Assembly: GCF_016811105.1 (NCBI RefSeq)
Contig: NZ_JAFBGM010000001.1
Span: 1,864,126-1,928,125 of the forward strand
DNA from: Aurantibacter crassamenti
GTDB lineage: Bacteria; Bacteroidota; Bacteroidia; Flavobacteriales; Flavobacteriaceae
Length of the DNA: 64,000 bases
Direction: 5' to 3'
A model generated the notes under the pieces. It made no database searches, was not told the origin of the DNA, and saw nothing but the letters and a program-made list of their open reading frames with translations. The position numbers and the translations under genes were made by a program. Of the stretch, positions 43,512 to 51,824 are shown piece by piece; positions within the stretch are counted from its first letter, which is position 1, and every line of letters begins with the position of its first letter.

Positions 43512-44414
43512 TTAACCATTGAGAGCCACTACTTCATTAACTTTATCACCCATCATATTTTTCAACATGGTTTCAATGCCATTTTTAAGCGTAAAGGTTG
43601 AAGATGGGCAACCACTGCACGCACCTTGTAAAATTACATTTACTGTTTTTGTATCCTCTTCATAAGATTGAAAAAGAATGTTACCACCATCACTAGCTAC
43701 TGCTGGTTTTACATATTCATCTAAAATAGCCACAATTTGTAAAGAGGTGTCGTCTAATTCAGGTAATGTTGATTGTACTTCTTCTGTTTCGTCTTTCTTA
43801 ATAGCTTTTGCTTCAGTTGAAACTACAGCATTGCCTTCTGATAAATAGTTACGTATAAATTCACGCAATTCCATATTAATTTCTTCCCACTCAGCAACGT
43901 CATATTTGGTTACCGAAACGTAGTTTTCATCAAAAAAGACTTGCTTTACATACGGAAAATGGAAAAGCTTTTTAGCCAGTTCAGAATCTTTAGCCTCATC
44001 AATATTTTTGAATTCGAAAGTTTGAGCAACTATTTTTCGATTGCAAACAAACTTCATAACTGCAGGGTTGGGCGTAACTTCAGCATAAACAGTAGCTGCT
44101 ATATTCTCAGTATCTTCTGCTTCATTAACAATAGGTTCGCCTTCATTTAAATAATCAACCAATTGTTGAGCAACTTCATCTTTAACATCACTCCATTCAA
44201 CAATGTCATAGCGTTCCAATCCGATGAAATTACCTGAAATATATACGGTTTTGATAAAAGGAAGGTAAAACAACTGCTGCGCTAAAGGTGAATTTTGAGC
44301 GTCGTCAATGTTTTTAAACTCATAGTTTTTGCCATTCGTGAGCATATGATTGGTCTCAAACTTGAGTATTGCAGGATTATTTGTTTCTGATACGGTTATA
44401 TTGAACTCCGTCAT
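43512..44414 (-). CDS. Nfu-type Fe-S scaffold protein with two N-terminal domains
   Basis: A 300-residue protein. Residues 1-90 and about 108-195 are two copies of the Nfu N-terminal domain; compare AILKFETNHMLTNGKNYEFK with AVMKFVCNRKIVAQTFEFK, and the IDDAQNSPLAQQLF/IDEAKDSELAKKLF segments. The C-terminal NifU-like domain (about 218-300) has the cluster-binding pair Cys266 and Cys269 in GACSGCPSSTFTL. Nfu proteins carry [4Fe-4S] clusters to target apoproteins. A single N domain is the rule outside Bacteroidota, so the tandem is notable. A -7 box lies upstream. Confidence 0.92.
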   Translation of the reverse strand: MTEFNITVSETNNPAILKFETNHMLTNGKNYEFKNIDDAQNSPLAQQLFYLPFIKTVYISGNFIGLERYDIVEWSDVKDEVAQQLVDYLNEGEPIVNEAEDTENIAATVYAEVTPNPAVMKFVCNRKIVAQTFEFKNIDEAKDSELAKKLFHFPYVKQVFFDENYVSVTKYDVAEWEEINMELREFIRNYLSEGNAVVSTEAKAIKKDETEEVQSTLPELDDTSLQIVAILDEYVKPAVASDGGNILFQSYEEDTKTVNVILQGACSGCPSSTFTLKNGIETMLKNMMGDKVNEVVALNG

Positions 44415-44430
44415 AAGGCTTAATTTTTCA

Positions 44431-44438
44431 CAAAAATA
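44431..44438 (-). promoter_or_regulatory. -7 promoter element of the nfu gene
   Basis: On the minus strand this reads TATTTTTG, a full match to TAnnTTTG, 17 bp before the start codon. A TTG at 44463-44465 on the minus strand is 24 bp upstream, at the long end of acceptable spacing. Confidence 0.5.
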
Positions 44439-44519
44439 CGTTATTCCACTTAGTTAGTATTGCAACTACCCGTTACTTTTAATGCTACAGTGAAAAAGCA
44501 AAATACTACTGTAGAAATT

Positions 44520-44566
44520 ATCGATTTTTAGTCGAATTTATATGCAAAGCCTTACTAAAAGTCGAT
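44520..44566. repeat. Long imperfect hairpin in the nfu/porP divergent region
   Basis: ATCGATTTTTAGT (44520-44532) pairs with ACTAAAAGTCGAT (44554-44566), with 12 Watson-Crick pairs and one G-U pair around a 21-base loop. A smaller CTACAGT/ACTGTAG repeat lies at 44485-44514. Confidence 0.45.
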
Positions 44567-44650
44567 GAAATTAGTATTGTAATTGAAATTGTGTTCTAAA
44601 TGAAGAATGTGAAGGTGTAGAAACAAATACTAATATTATATTTCAACCGT

Positions 44651-44658
44651 TATATTTG
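44651..44658 (+). promoter_or_regulatory. -7 promoter element of the PorP/SprF gene
   Basis: TATATTTG matches the consensus, 39 bp before the ATG at 44698. No clear -33 element was found. Confidence 0.45.
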
Positions 44659-44697
44659 TAGATTCAACCAGCTTTAATATTCCCACATCTTCATTGT

Positions 44698-45708
44698 ATG
44701 AGACAGCGTTTATTGCTATTATTCACATTGTTAGCTTTTGTTTTTACCTCAAAAGCCCAAGAAGGTATTCCTGTTTATTTCGATTATTTAGCAGATAACT
44801 ATTATTTGGTGTACCCGTCAATGGCTGGTATTGGTCAAGGAGGTAAAATACGTGGTACAGTACGTAAACAGTGGTTTAGTGTTGAAGAAGCTCCGAATTT
44901 ACAGACTTTAAATGCCCATTTTAGAATAGGGGAGACCAGTAGCGGTGTTGGTGCTACATTTTATAATGATGCAAATGGCTATCACGCTCAAACAGGATTT
45001 AAACTTACCTATGCCCACCACTTGAAACTTGGAGGTGATGCACGTTATTTAGATCAATTGTCTTTTGGACTAAGTCCAACGTATTTACAAAGTAGCCTAG
45101 ATGAGAGTGAATTTCGTTCGGTGGATTATGATCCAGCGATAATTGGCACTAAAATTAGCCAAGGATATTTTAACTTAGATTTAGGTATTTCATATAGTAA
45201 GATGGAATTTTACGCCCATTTTGCAGTTTTGAACCTTTTGGCTTCAGAACGAAGTTTGTATCGTTTTGGTAGATTGGGTGATGTGCCTGTAATCGATAAT
45301 TTAAGAAGATACCTAGTTTCTGCCGGATATATTTTCGGAAAGAGTGAATGGCAACTTGAACCCTCAGTATTGTTTCAAATGACTGATTTCACCAAAGAGA
45401 AATCCATAGATATTAACGCTAAAGTTTACAGAGATGTAGATTTTGGAAGAGTTTGGGGTGGACTTTCTTACAGACGAAGTTTTGATGGAGCTCAATTTCA
45501 AAATGGAGCTGATTTTGGTGAGCAAAGATTACAGTTGGTTACACCAATAGTAGGTGCTAACATCAAAAATTTCATGGTTTCGTATAACTATTCATACCAA
45601 ATGGGAAGTATACGTTTAGACAATGGCGGTTTTCATCAAATAACTTTGGGTTATGACTTTGGTCAGAGTGAAAGAAAATACGATTGTTATTGCCCTGCTG
45701 CAAACTAA
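44698..45708 (+). CDS. PorP/SprF family membrane protein (lone copy)
   Basis: A 336-residue outer-membrane protein with signal peptide (LLLLFTLLAFVFTSKAQ). It starts IPVYFDYLADNYYLVYPSMA, the common beginning of PorP/SprF proteins, where cargo-linked barrels show a Q-Y-x-F-N-P-A pattern. Further barrel-like strands follow, such as YGVGATF-type turns and a C-terminal ITLGYDFG. SprF proteins help secrete or anchor type B T9SS cargo. Unlike the copy at 55486, no cargo gene is next to it, so it is an orphan whose client lies elsewhere or it has another role. Confidence 0.85.
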   Translation: MRQRLLLLFTLLAFVFTSKAQEGIPVYFDYLADNYYLVYPSMAGIGQGGKIRGTVRKQWFSVEEAPNLQTLNAHFRIGETSSGVGATFYNDANGYHAQTGFKLTYAHHLKLGGDARYLDQLSFGLSPTYLQSSLDESEFRSVDYDPAIIGTKISQGYFNLDLGISYSKMEFYAHFAVLNLLASERSLYRFGRLGDVPVIDNLRRYLVSAGYIFGKSEWQLEPSVLFQMTDFTKEKSIDINAKVYRDVDFGRVWGGLSYRRSFDGAQFQNGADFGEQRLQLVTPIVGANIKNFMVSYNYSYQMGSIRLDNGGFHQITLGYDFGQSERKYDCYCPAAN

Positions 45709-45717
45709 TAGTAAAAT

Positions 45718-45745
45718 GAGCCCGCTGTATGTTCATAACGGGCCC
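45718..45745 (-). terminator. Probable intrinsic terminator after the VWA gene
   Basis: On the minus strand GGGCCCG pairs with CGGGCTC (seven pairs including one G-U) around a 14-base loop and is followed by ATTTTACT. On the plus strand the same stem has a mismatch and no T-run, so it fits the minus-strand gene better. Confidence 0.55.
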
Positions 45746-45801
45746 AAACTACACTACACCAATCTACTATTTTAAATAATTTTATTGAATTTGATTATAG
45801 T

Positions 45802-46980
45802 TTAGTCGAACTTATAATCTTTTTTCGCTGCTTGTTTTTTAATTGCACCTAGCATAGCATTTTCTAATGCTCCTTTTGAATCTTCTTTTTGATTTGTAGC
45901 GATATAGGCTTCACGCTTTTTATTAAGCTCTTGAATTTCATTTTGAATTTGAGTACGCTCTTCTTTTTTGTCTTTTAAATAACTTTCAATTGCTTTAGGT
46001 GATTTACCTTTTAAATCACTTGGTAATTCGTCATCATTGATTTCTGAAATATCTATTTTATTGTTTTCAACCGCATCAACCATATCCCAGCTTGAATTTG
46101 AATATAGTCGCGAGCTTTTACTAACTGCTCGTTTAATAGCTACAGCTTCTTCCATTTCAGCCGCATTAGCGTCTTGCGTACGTTGCATTTGGCTTTTTGA
46201 AGCACCTAAAGAACCATACGAAATATATGTTTTATTCAACTTTGAATTTAGTTTGATAATGATGTCATCATAAGGGGTGTCAATATGTACTACTTTTTGG
46301 TTATGGTCAATAGCCATGTATTCGCCTCCGGTGAGTGAGGCGCCCTGTTTCCAATCAGTATTGATGCCCTGCTGATAATTTCCGCAGAAAATTGTGTTTA
46401 CTACAATGTCTTTTTCTTTAGCGTTGGTAACCGCATCTTTATAGTTTAATTTTCCCTGTGTAAAAGGTTCGTTGCCCGCAATAAAGATCATTTTTAAGTT
46501 GTCGGCATTTTTACCCCATTGTAATTGTTTTAGAGAAGTATTAATTACAGCACCACAATACTCTTCACCGCCATTGGTGGTAAGTGAAAACAGCTTTTCT
46601 GAAATTTCGTCTAAATCGCTGCTAAAGTTCAATACCTGTTGAATATATCCTTCTTGAGAAGATAAATTGTCATTTCCATATTGGTAAAGCGCTATTTGAA
46701 GGTTTGGTCTTTTTTCATTTCCGCACTTAGCATGTGTAAATTCATTTACAATATCCCAAAGTTGTGCTTTTGCTTGATTGATAAGTCCATCCATACTATT
46801 GCTAGTATCTAATAGTAAAGCAATTTTTACGGTATTGTTGGGTTCTTCTTTCTCATTGATAACTGCCTGAGCTATTAAGGGTTCTGAAGTAGCTTTTTTA
46901 GATGCAAATTCGCAACTATAAGCTGTTGTCATTGAGATTGCCATGAGGCCAAGAGCTACTAAACGTTTTGTATTTTTCAT
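45802..46980 (-). CDS. VWA-domain protein, probable lipoprotein
   Basis: A 392-residue protein. The signal peptide (LVALGLMAISMTTAYSC) ends in a cysteine that may be lipidated. A von Willebrand A domain spans about 55-255, with the metal site DTSNS and the later TTNGGEEYCGAV and IFIAGNEPF segments. The C-terminal part is a charged coiled coil (SYLKDKKEERTQIQNEIQEL). VWA domains bind protein partners through a metal ion; the partner is unknown. ATG 46980 gives a cleaner signal peptide than ATG 46992, four codons earlier. It is divergent from the histidine kinase operon. Confidence 0.83.
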   Translation of the reverse strand: MKNTKRLVALGLMAISMTTAYSCEFASKKATSEPLIAQAVINEKEEPNNTVKIALLLDTSNSMDGLINQAKAQLWDIVNEFTHAKCGNEKRPNLQIALYQYGNDNLSSQEGYIQQVLNFSSDLDEISEKLFSLTTNGGEEYCGAVINTSLKQLQWGKNADNLKMIFIAGNEPFTQGKLNYKDAVTNAKEKDIVVNTIFCGNYQQGINTDWKQGASLTGGEYMAIDHNQKVVHIDTPYDDIIIKLNSKLNKTYISYGSLGASKSQMQRTQDANAAEMEEAVAIKRAVSKSSRLYSNSSWDMVDAVENNKIDISEINDDELPSDLKGKSPKAIESYLKDKKEERTQIQNEIQELNKKREAYIATNQKEDSKGALENAMLGAIKKQAAKKDYKFD

Positions 46981-47040
46981 AATATCTATCATTATTAATT
47001 TAAGGCTAAACTAAAGGCATACTTTTTCATAAAAAATGAA

Positions 47041-47114
47041 GAATGAGTAAAACGACCTTTTGAATGAGTAAACAATAACTTCTAATGTGTGAGCTGTAAT
47101 TTTAGGTGTGTAAA
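47041..47114. promoter_or_regulatory. Four direct repeats with a 21-bp period
   Basis: GAATGAGTAAA occurs at 47041 and 47062, TAATGTGTGAG at 47083 and AGGTGTGTAAA at 47104. The common core is TG(A/T)GT(A/G)A(A/G), with starts exactly 21 bp apart, about two helical turns. The array lies between the VWA gene and the kinase/LytTR operon, 75 bp before the kinase start. Binding by the LytTR regulator encoded downstream is inferred. Confidence 0.55.
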
Positions 47115-47188
47115 ACCCTTGTTTTTGGGAAGTAATCATTTTTTATAATCGCATAAATCGTCTAAGTTTACGTTGTAGTACTAGTCAA

Positions 47189-49396
47189 ATGAAAAAATAT
47201 TTCTTCATATTATTTATGCTCTTTTTGGGCACTAATCTTGTTTTTGCGCAGCAATCTGAGCGTGGTGCTCGCATTGAAGTTAAAGGGTCTGTTTTGGCTA
47301 AAGAAAGTTATGCACCTATATCTAATGTTGAAGTATCTACAGATAAGGGAGCTTATACTGAAACCAATAAACAGGGTGAGTTTAGCATCATCGTCTCAGT
47401 AGGTGATGAGCTGATTTTTAGAAAATCTGATATTGAAACCTTACGTTACATCATTAAAAATGATGAAGATATTAAGGTGTTGGTCAGCGATTATGATAGT
47501 GATTCTAACGCTGGTTTATATAAAAGGACAGCCACTAAATCAGTGGTGACAAAGCACAAATCTTTTATTGATTCTGCAAACCATTATAAAAGAATTGATA
47601 TTGAAAAAAGTATCGACTTTATCTCACAGTCCATTTCTGAACTTGGTGCATCGGCTAACAAAAAGGAATTAGCCTTATCGTTAACTACTCTGGGTGAGGT
47701 TTATCAGTATTATCAGCAATACGATTTAGCAATTGAAAATTTTAAGGATGCTCAAATAGCCAATAAAACTACACGAACGGCCTTACTGCTTGGTAGAATT
47801 TATATATTAAATAATGAATTAGATAATGCCAGAAATACGCTAGAGCCGCTTTTAGACGTAAAGAATATGATTCCGTATCAGCGCACAGAACTCTATGAAG
47901 GCTTGGGTGATGTTTTTAAGATGCAGAATTCTATAGACAAAGCTGTGGCCTATTATGAAGAGGGTTTAAAAGTTGCAAATAAAAACCAAATTACACCTAA
48001 AGTAACTGATTTGAATTCAAAAATAGCTGATGCATATGCCAAAGAAGGCAGATCAGTTGAAGCGGAAGGGTATTACAATAATTCACTGAAATTGGCCCGT
48101 AAAGAAGCACCACAGCGCGCAATACAAGAAAAAGAAAAGGTAGCTGATTTTTATAATAATAAGAATCGATATGATGAGGAGATAAAGCTGCGGAAGAATA
48201 CACTAAATGAGTTGAACAGTCTTCCTGCTCCGGTGGTTGCACAAAAATCTACAATAGTGGGGTTTGATTCTATTACTTCGCAACGTATTAATTATAAAAT
48301 AGGAAGAGCTTACATTGCGCAAGATAAATATGAAGAAGCAATTCCATATTTAGAGAAAAGTATAGTTGAGGCAGATCGTGAAGATGACTTAATTGTTCAG
48401 AAAGATGCTACAAGAAAGCTATCTGAATTGTATGAGTCTAAAGGTGATTTTTTCAAAGCATATAAAACATATCAAGAATATGTAGCCGTGGTTGATACTT
48501 TATATCGGCGAAAAGAGCAGGAAATTTCAAGAGCTGCAAGGTTTAATAGGGAAATTTCTTCGCGCCAAAGTAGAATTAGTGGTTTAGAACAAGAACGCGA
48601 ACTTTCGCAAAGTAAATATGCCTTAGCGGTTACTGAACAGCAACTTGTGCAAGAAAGTTTTAAACGACAACAATGGGTAATTTATTCATTAATTGCGGGG
48701 TTGGTTCTTATGGGGCTTGCAGCATTTTTTTTCTACAGAAGTAATCAGCAGCAAAAATTAGCAAATAATCTCTTGGCATTGAAATCATTGCGTTCTCAAA
48801 TGAATCCACATTTTATTTTTAATGCACTTAATTCTGTAAATAATTATATCGCCAAAAGCGATGAGCGTAGTGCAAATAGGTTTTTAAGTGAATTTTCAAC
48901 CCTAATGCGTTCGGTTTTAGAAAATTCAGAAGAAGATTTTATTCCGCTTTCTAAAGAATTAGAATTGTTAGAGCTTTATGTGAAATTAGAGCACTCACGG
49001 TTTCCTGATAAGTTTGATTATGCATTAGAGATTGATGAAAATATTGATGTTTCTGAATTTGAGATTCCACCTATGTTACTGCAGCCCTATATCGAAAATG
49101 CTATTTGGCATGGCCTTCGTTATAAAGAGGACAAAGGATATTTGAAGATTGGTTTAGCCAAAATTAATAAAGATTGTATTCAAATTATCATATCAGATAA
49201 TGGAATAGGGCGAAAAGAATCTGCAAAGCTGAAAACTCAGAATCAAAAAAAGCAAAAATCAAAAGGCATGGGTAATATTAAAAAACGTGTTGCTATTTTG
49301 AATGATATGTATAAAGATCGAATTGATGTGTCAATTGGTGATTTAGAAACTACAGGTAGCGGAACCAAGGTGATTCTTACCCTTAAAAAAGACTAA
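47189..49396 (+). CDS. TPR-containing LytS-type sensor histidine kinase
   Basis: A 735-residue membrane sensor. The signal peptide (1-21) is followed by a carboxypeptidase-regulatory-like domain (about 28-95; VKGSVLAKESYAPISNVEVS). Six or so TPR units (about 125-430) and a coiled coil precede the transmembrane segment at about 496-516. The cytoplasmic His_kinase domain has LRSQMNPHFIFNALNSVNNY, with phospho-acceptor His541. The ATPase part has LQPYIENAIWHGLRYKE and IIISDNGIGRKESA. The sensing part is extracytoplasmic and probably binds proteins. The regulator gene overlaps its stop codon by one base. Confidence 0.94.
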   Translation: MKKYFFILFMLFLGTNLVFAQQSERGARIEVKGSVLAKESYAPISNVEVSTDKGAYTETNKQGEFSIIVSVGDELIFRKSDIETLRYIIKNDEDIKVLVSDYDSDSNAGLYKRTATKSVVTKHKSFIDSANHYKRIDIEKSIDFISQSISELGASANKKELALSLTTLGEVYQYYQQYDLAIENFKDAQIANKTTRTALLLGRIYILNNELDNARNTLEPLLDVKNMIPYQRTELYEGLGDVFKMQNSIDKAVAYYEEGLKVANKNQITPKVTDLNSKIADAYAKEGRSVEAEGYYNNSLKLARKEAPQRAIQEKEKVADFYNNKNRYDEEIKLRKNTLNELNSLPAPVVAQKSTIVGFDSITSQRINYKIGRAYIAQDKYEEAIPYLEKSIVEADREDDLIVQKDATRKLSELYESKGDFFKAYKTYQEYVAVVDTLYRRKEQEISRAARFNREISSRQSRISGLEQERELSQSKYALAVTEQQLVQESFKRQQWVIYSLIAGLVLMGLAAFFFYRSNQQQKLANNLLALKSLRSQMNPHFIFNALNSVNNYIAKSDERSANRFLSEFSTLMRSVLENSEEDFIPLSKELELLELYVKLEHSRFPDKFDYALEIDENIDVSEFEIPPMLLQPYIENAIWHGLRYKEDKGYLKIGLAKINKDCIQIIISDNGIGRKESAKLKTQNQKKQKSKGMGNIKKRVAILNDMYKDRIDVSIGDLETTGSGTKVILTLKKD

Positions 49397-50124
49397 TGAA
49401 TTTAAAAGCAATTATAATAGAAGATGAGGCCAATAGCCGCGAAATATTGAGAACGTATTTGACTAAATATTGTCCGAATATATCATTAATAGGTGAGGCT
49501 GCAAGTATTCAAGAAGGACTAAGTTTAATTAAAGAAAAAACAATTGATTTAGTTTTTTTAGATGTTGAAATGCCTTTTGGCAATGCGTTTGATTTATTGG
49601 ATCAAGTGCCTGACAGAACATTTGAAACAGTCTTTGTAACGGCGTACAATCAATATGCAGTTGATGCGCTTAATAATCACGCAGCTTACTATTTAATGAA
49701 GCCTATTAATATTGATGAGCTTATAAAGGCGGTTGATTATGTAGCAGAAATTATTTCAAAAGAAAATGCATTAGAAGATACAGTGCTGAAGCCAAAGTTG
49801 AAAAATGTAGAAGGCAAAATTACGATTCCGCAACAAGACGGCTTTCAAGTACTCAATGTCAAAGATATTTTATATTGTAAGGCAGACGATAATTACACAG
49901 AAATATACCTAGAAAACAAGAAGATTTTGGTTAGTAAAACCCTTAAATATTTTGAGGAGGCATTGATAGAATTTGCTTTTGCACGCATTCATAAATCGTA
50001 TTTGGTAAATGTAAATGAGGTTACGAAATATAAAAAAGGTAAAGGAGGTAGTGTTGTGGTTTCAAACGGAAAAGAACTTCTAGTATCGGCATCTAAAAAG
50101 AAAGAATTTTTAGCCTATTTTTAG
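49396..50124 (+). CDS. LytTR-type response regulator
   Basis: A 242-residue transcription regulator. The receiver domain (1 to about 120) has acidic residues EDEAN near the start, phospho-acceptor Asp56 in LVFLDVEMP, and the switch region VFVTAYNQYAVDAL followed by YYLMKPI. The LytTR DNA-binding domain (about 140-242) has ILYCKADDNYTEIYL, KTLKYFEEAL and FARIHKSYLVNVNEV. It overlaps the kinase stop (TAATG), so they are a coupled two-component system. LytTR proteins usually bind direct repeats spaced about two helical turns, like those at 47041-47114. Confidence 0.95.
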   Translation: MNLKAIIIEDEANSREILRTYLTKYCPNISLIGEAASIQEGLSLIKEKTIDLVFLDVEMPFGNAFDLLDQVPDRTFETVFVTAYNQYAVDALNNHAAYYLMKPINIDELIKAVDYVAEIISKENALEDTVLKPKLKNVEGKITIPQQDGFQVLNVKDILYCKADDNYTEIYLENKKILVSKTLKYFEEALIEFAFARIHKSYLVNVNEVTKYKKGKGGSVVVSNGKELLVSASKKKEFLAYF

Positions 50125-50142
50125 TTTTCAATAGTTAAAATT

Positions 50143-50652
50143 ATGATAGTAAAGACGGTACGAGGAAAAACACCTGAAATAGGTGAAGATTGCTTTATTG
50201 CAGAAAATGCGACCATTGTAGGTGAAGTTTCTATGGGCAAACAATGTAGTGTGTGGTATAATGCCGTGCTTCGGGGTGATGTTCATTATATAAAAATGGG
50301 CAATAAGGTGAATGTTCAAGATGGTGCAGTTGTACATTGTACCTATCAAAAATCGCCAACAACCATAGGTGATAATGTTTCAATTGGTCATAATGCAATA
50401 GTGCATGGCTGTACAATTAATGATAATGTTTTAGTGGGAATGGGTAGTATTATAATGGATGACTGTGTAGTCGAAAGTAATAGTATTATTGCGGCTGGTG
50501 CTGTACTTACTAAAGGAACACATGTACCTTCAGGAAGTATTTTTGCAGGTATGCCTGCTAAGAAGATTAAAGATATTAGTCCGGAATTGAGTTCAGGTGA
50601 AATAGATCGCATAGCAAATAATTATGTAACATATTCTAGTTGGTTTAAATAG
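50143..50652 (+). CDS. Gamma carbonic anhydrase family protein
   Basis: A 169-residue left-handed beta-helix protein of the YrdA/CaiE type. Hexapeptide repeats are seen throughout (ATIVGEVSMGKQCSVWYNAV, TTIGDNVSIGHNAIVHGCTI). Metal ligands are likely the histidines in VVHCTY and IGHNAIVHG. The motif LRGDVHYIKMGNKVNVQDG is typical of the family. Many members bind zinc or iron, but carbonic anhydrase activity is shown for only some. It lies 18 bp after the regulator and may simply be cotranscribed. Confidence 0.9.
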   Translation: MIVKTVRGKTPEIGEDCFIAENATIVGEVSMGKQCSVWYNAVLRGDVHYIKMGNKVNVQDGAVVHCTYQKSPTTIGDNVSIGHNAIVHGCTINDNVLVGMGSIIMDDCVVESNSIIAAGAVLTKGTHVPSGSIFAGMPAKKIKDISPELSSGEIDRIANNYVTYSSWFK

Positions 50653-50672
50653 AGATAATTGTAGAGATTGTC

Positions 50673-50680
50673 TATTTTTG
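50673..50680 (+). promoter_or_regulatory. -7 promoter element of fabD
   Basis: TATTTTTG, a full consensus match, lies 19 bp before the ATG at 50700. The nearest TTG (50659-50661) is too close to serve as a normal -33 element. Confidence 0.45.
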
Positions 50681-50699
50681 CGCCAGAAAATTTAAGAAA

Positions 50700-51584
50700 A
50701 TGAATGCATACATCTTTCCAGGACAAGGAGCTCAGTTTGTGGGTATGGGTCTTGATTTATTTGAAGAATATCCGTTAGCAAAAGAGCTTTTTAATAGCGC
50801 AAATGATATTTTAGGTTTTTCAATTACCGATATTATGTTTAGCGGTACTACCGAAGAATTAAAGCAAACCAATGTAACCCAACCGGCTATCTTTTTACAC
50901 TCCGTTATTTTAGGTAAAGTATGTGGTGATAATTTCAAACCAGATATGGTAGCAGGGCATTCATTGGGTGAATTTTCAGCGCTTGTGGCAAATGGTAGTT
51001 TGAGTTTTGAAGATGGCTTAACCTTAGTTGCGAAGCGAGCGGAAGCAATGCAAAAAGCATGTGAAATTCAGCCGAGCACTATGGCCGCAGTATTAGGATT
51101 AGAAGATTCAATAGTTGAAAAAATATGTCAAGAAATTGATGGAGTTGTAGTTGCAGCTAACTATAATTGCCCAGGTCAATTAGTAATTTCAGGAGAGATT
51201 GAAGCAATAAATACAGCTTGCGAAAAAATGAAAGAAGCTGGTGCTCGTAGAGCATTGGTATTACCTGTGGGTGGTGCATTTCATTCCCCATTAATGGAGC
51301 CAGCACGAGAAGAGTTAGCGTCAGCAATTGAAATGACCCAATTTAAGAAACCAAGTTGTCCTATTTATCAAAATGTTCCTACAACATCGGTTAATGATTC
51401 TGACGAAATAAAGAAGAATCTTATTTCGCAATTAACGGCGCCAGTAAAATGGACACAAAGTGTTCAAAATATGATAAAGGATGGGGCGACCCTGTTTACA
51501 GAGGTTGGTCCGGGTAAGGTACTTCAGGGTCTTGTAAGAAAGATTGATTCAAATCCAGAAACTACATCAATTTCCAAACCATAA
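50700..51584 (+). CDS. fabD: Malonyl-CoA:ACP transacylase
   Basis: A 294-residue enzyme that transfers malonyl from CoA to acyl carrier protein at the start of fatty acid synthesis. It starts AYIFPGQGAQFVGMGLDLFE. The active-site Ser88 is in AGHSLGEF, and His195 in GGAFHSPLM completes the catalytic pair. Further conserved parts are LVISGEIEAI and LFTEVGPGKVLQGLV. The length is normal. It probably has its own promoter. Confidence 0.96.
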   Translation: MNAYIFPGQGAQFVGMGLDLFEEYPLAKELFNSANDILGFSITDIMFSGTTEELKQTNVTQPAIFLHSVILGKVCGDNFKPDMVAGHSLGEFSALVANGSLSFEDGLTLVAKRAEAMQKACEIQPSTMAAVLGLEDSIVEKICQEIDGVVVAANYNCPGQLVISGEIEAINTACEKMKEAGARRALVLPVGGAFHSPLMEPAREELASAIEMTQFKKPSCPIYQNVPTTSVNDSDEIKKNLISQLTAPVKWTQSVQNMIKDGATLFTEVGPGKVLQGLVRKIDSNPETTSISKP

Positions 51585-51621
51585 CAGCCTTTCGTCCGTA
51601 TATAAGGTAGTTTAACTTTAA

Positions 51622-51639
51622 AAGGTTGATTTCAACCTT
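51622..51639 (+). terminator. Possible weak terminator after fabD
   Basis: AAGGTTG and CAACCTT form a 7-bp stem around ATTT, 37 bp after the fabD stop. The T-run follows only about 19 bp later (51658 onward), so termination here is doubtful. Confidence 0.3.
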
Positions 51640-51824
51640 AAAATAAGGAGTTAGACTATTTTTTTAGTAATATTGATACCAAATTTTGCTTAAACCAACC
51701 TAAACGCTGTGAATTGAATTGAGAACGTTCAAAGAACAGTCTATGAAATGAACTTTAATTGTATAGTTGATATATAATTTAAGCGCATTACATCTGACCT
51801 ATTTTTAATAATAGAATTGCACAG

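Noticed and set aside
47041-47114. The phased repeats as a short CRISPR array
   Set aside because: The units are 11 bp with 10-bp spacers, two copies are degenerate, and no cas genes are present; a regulator-binding array fits better.
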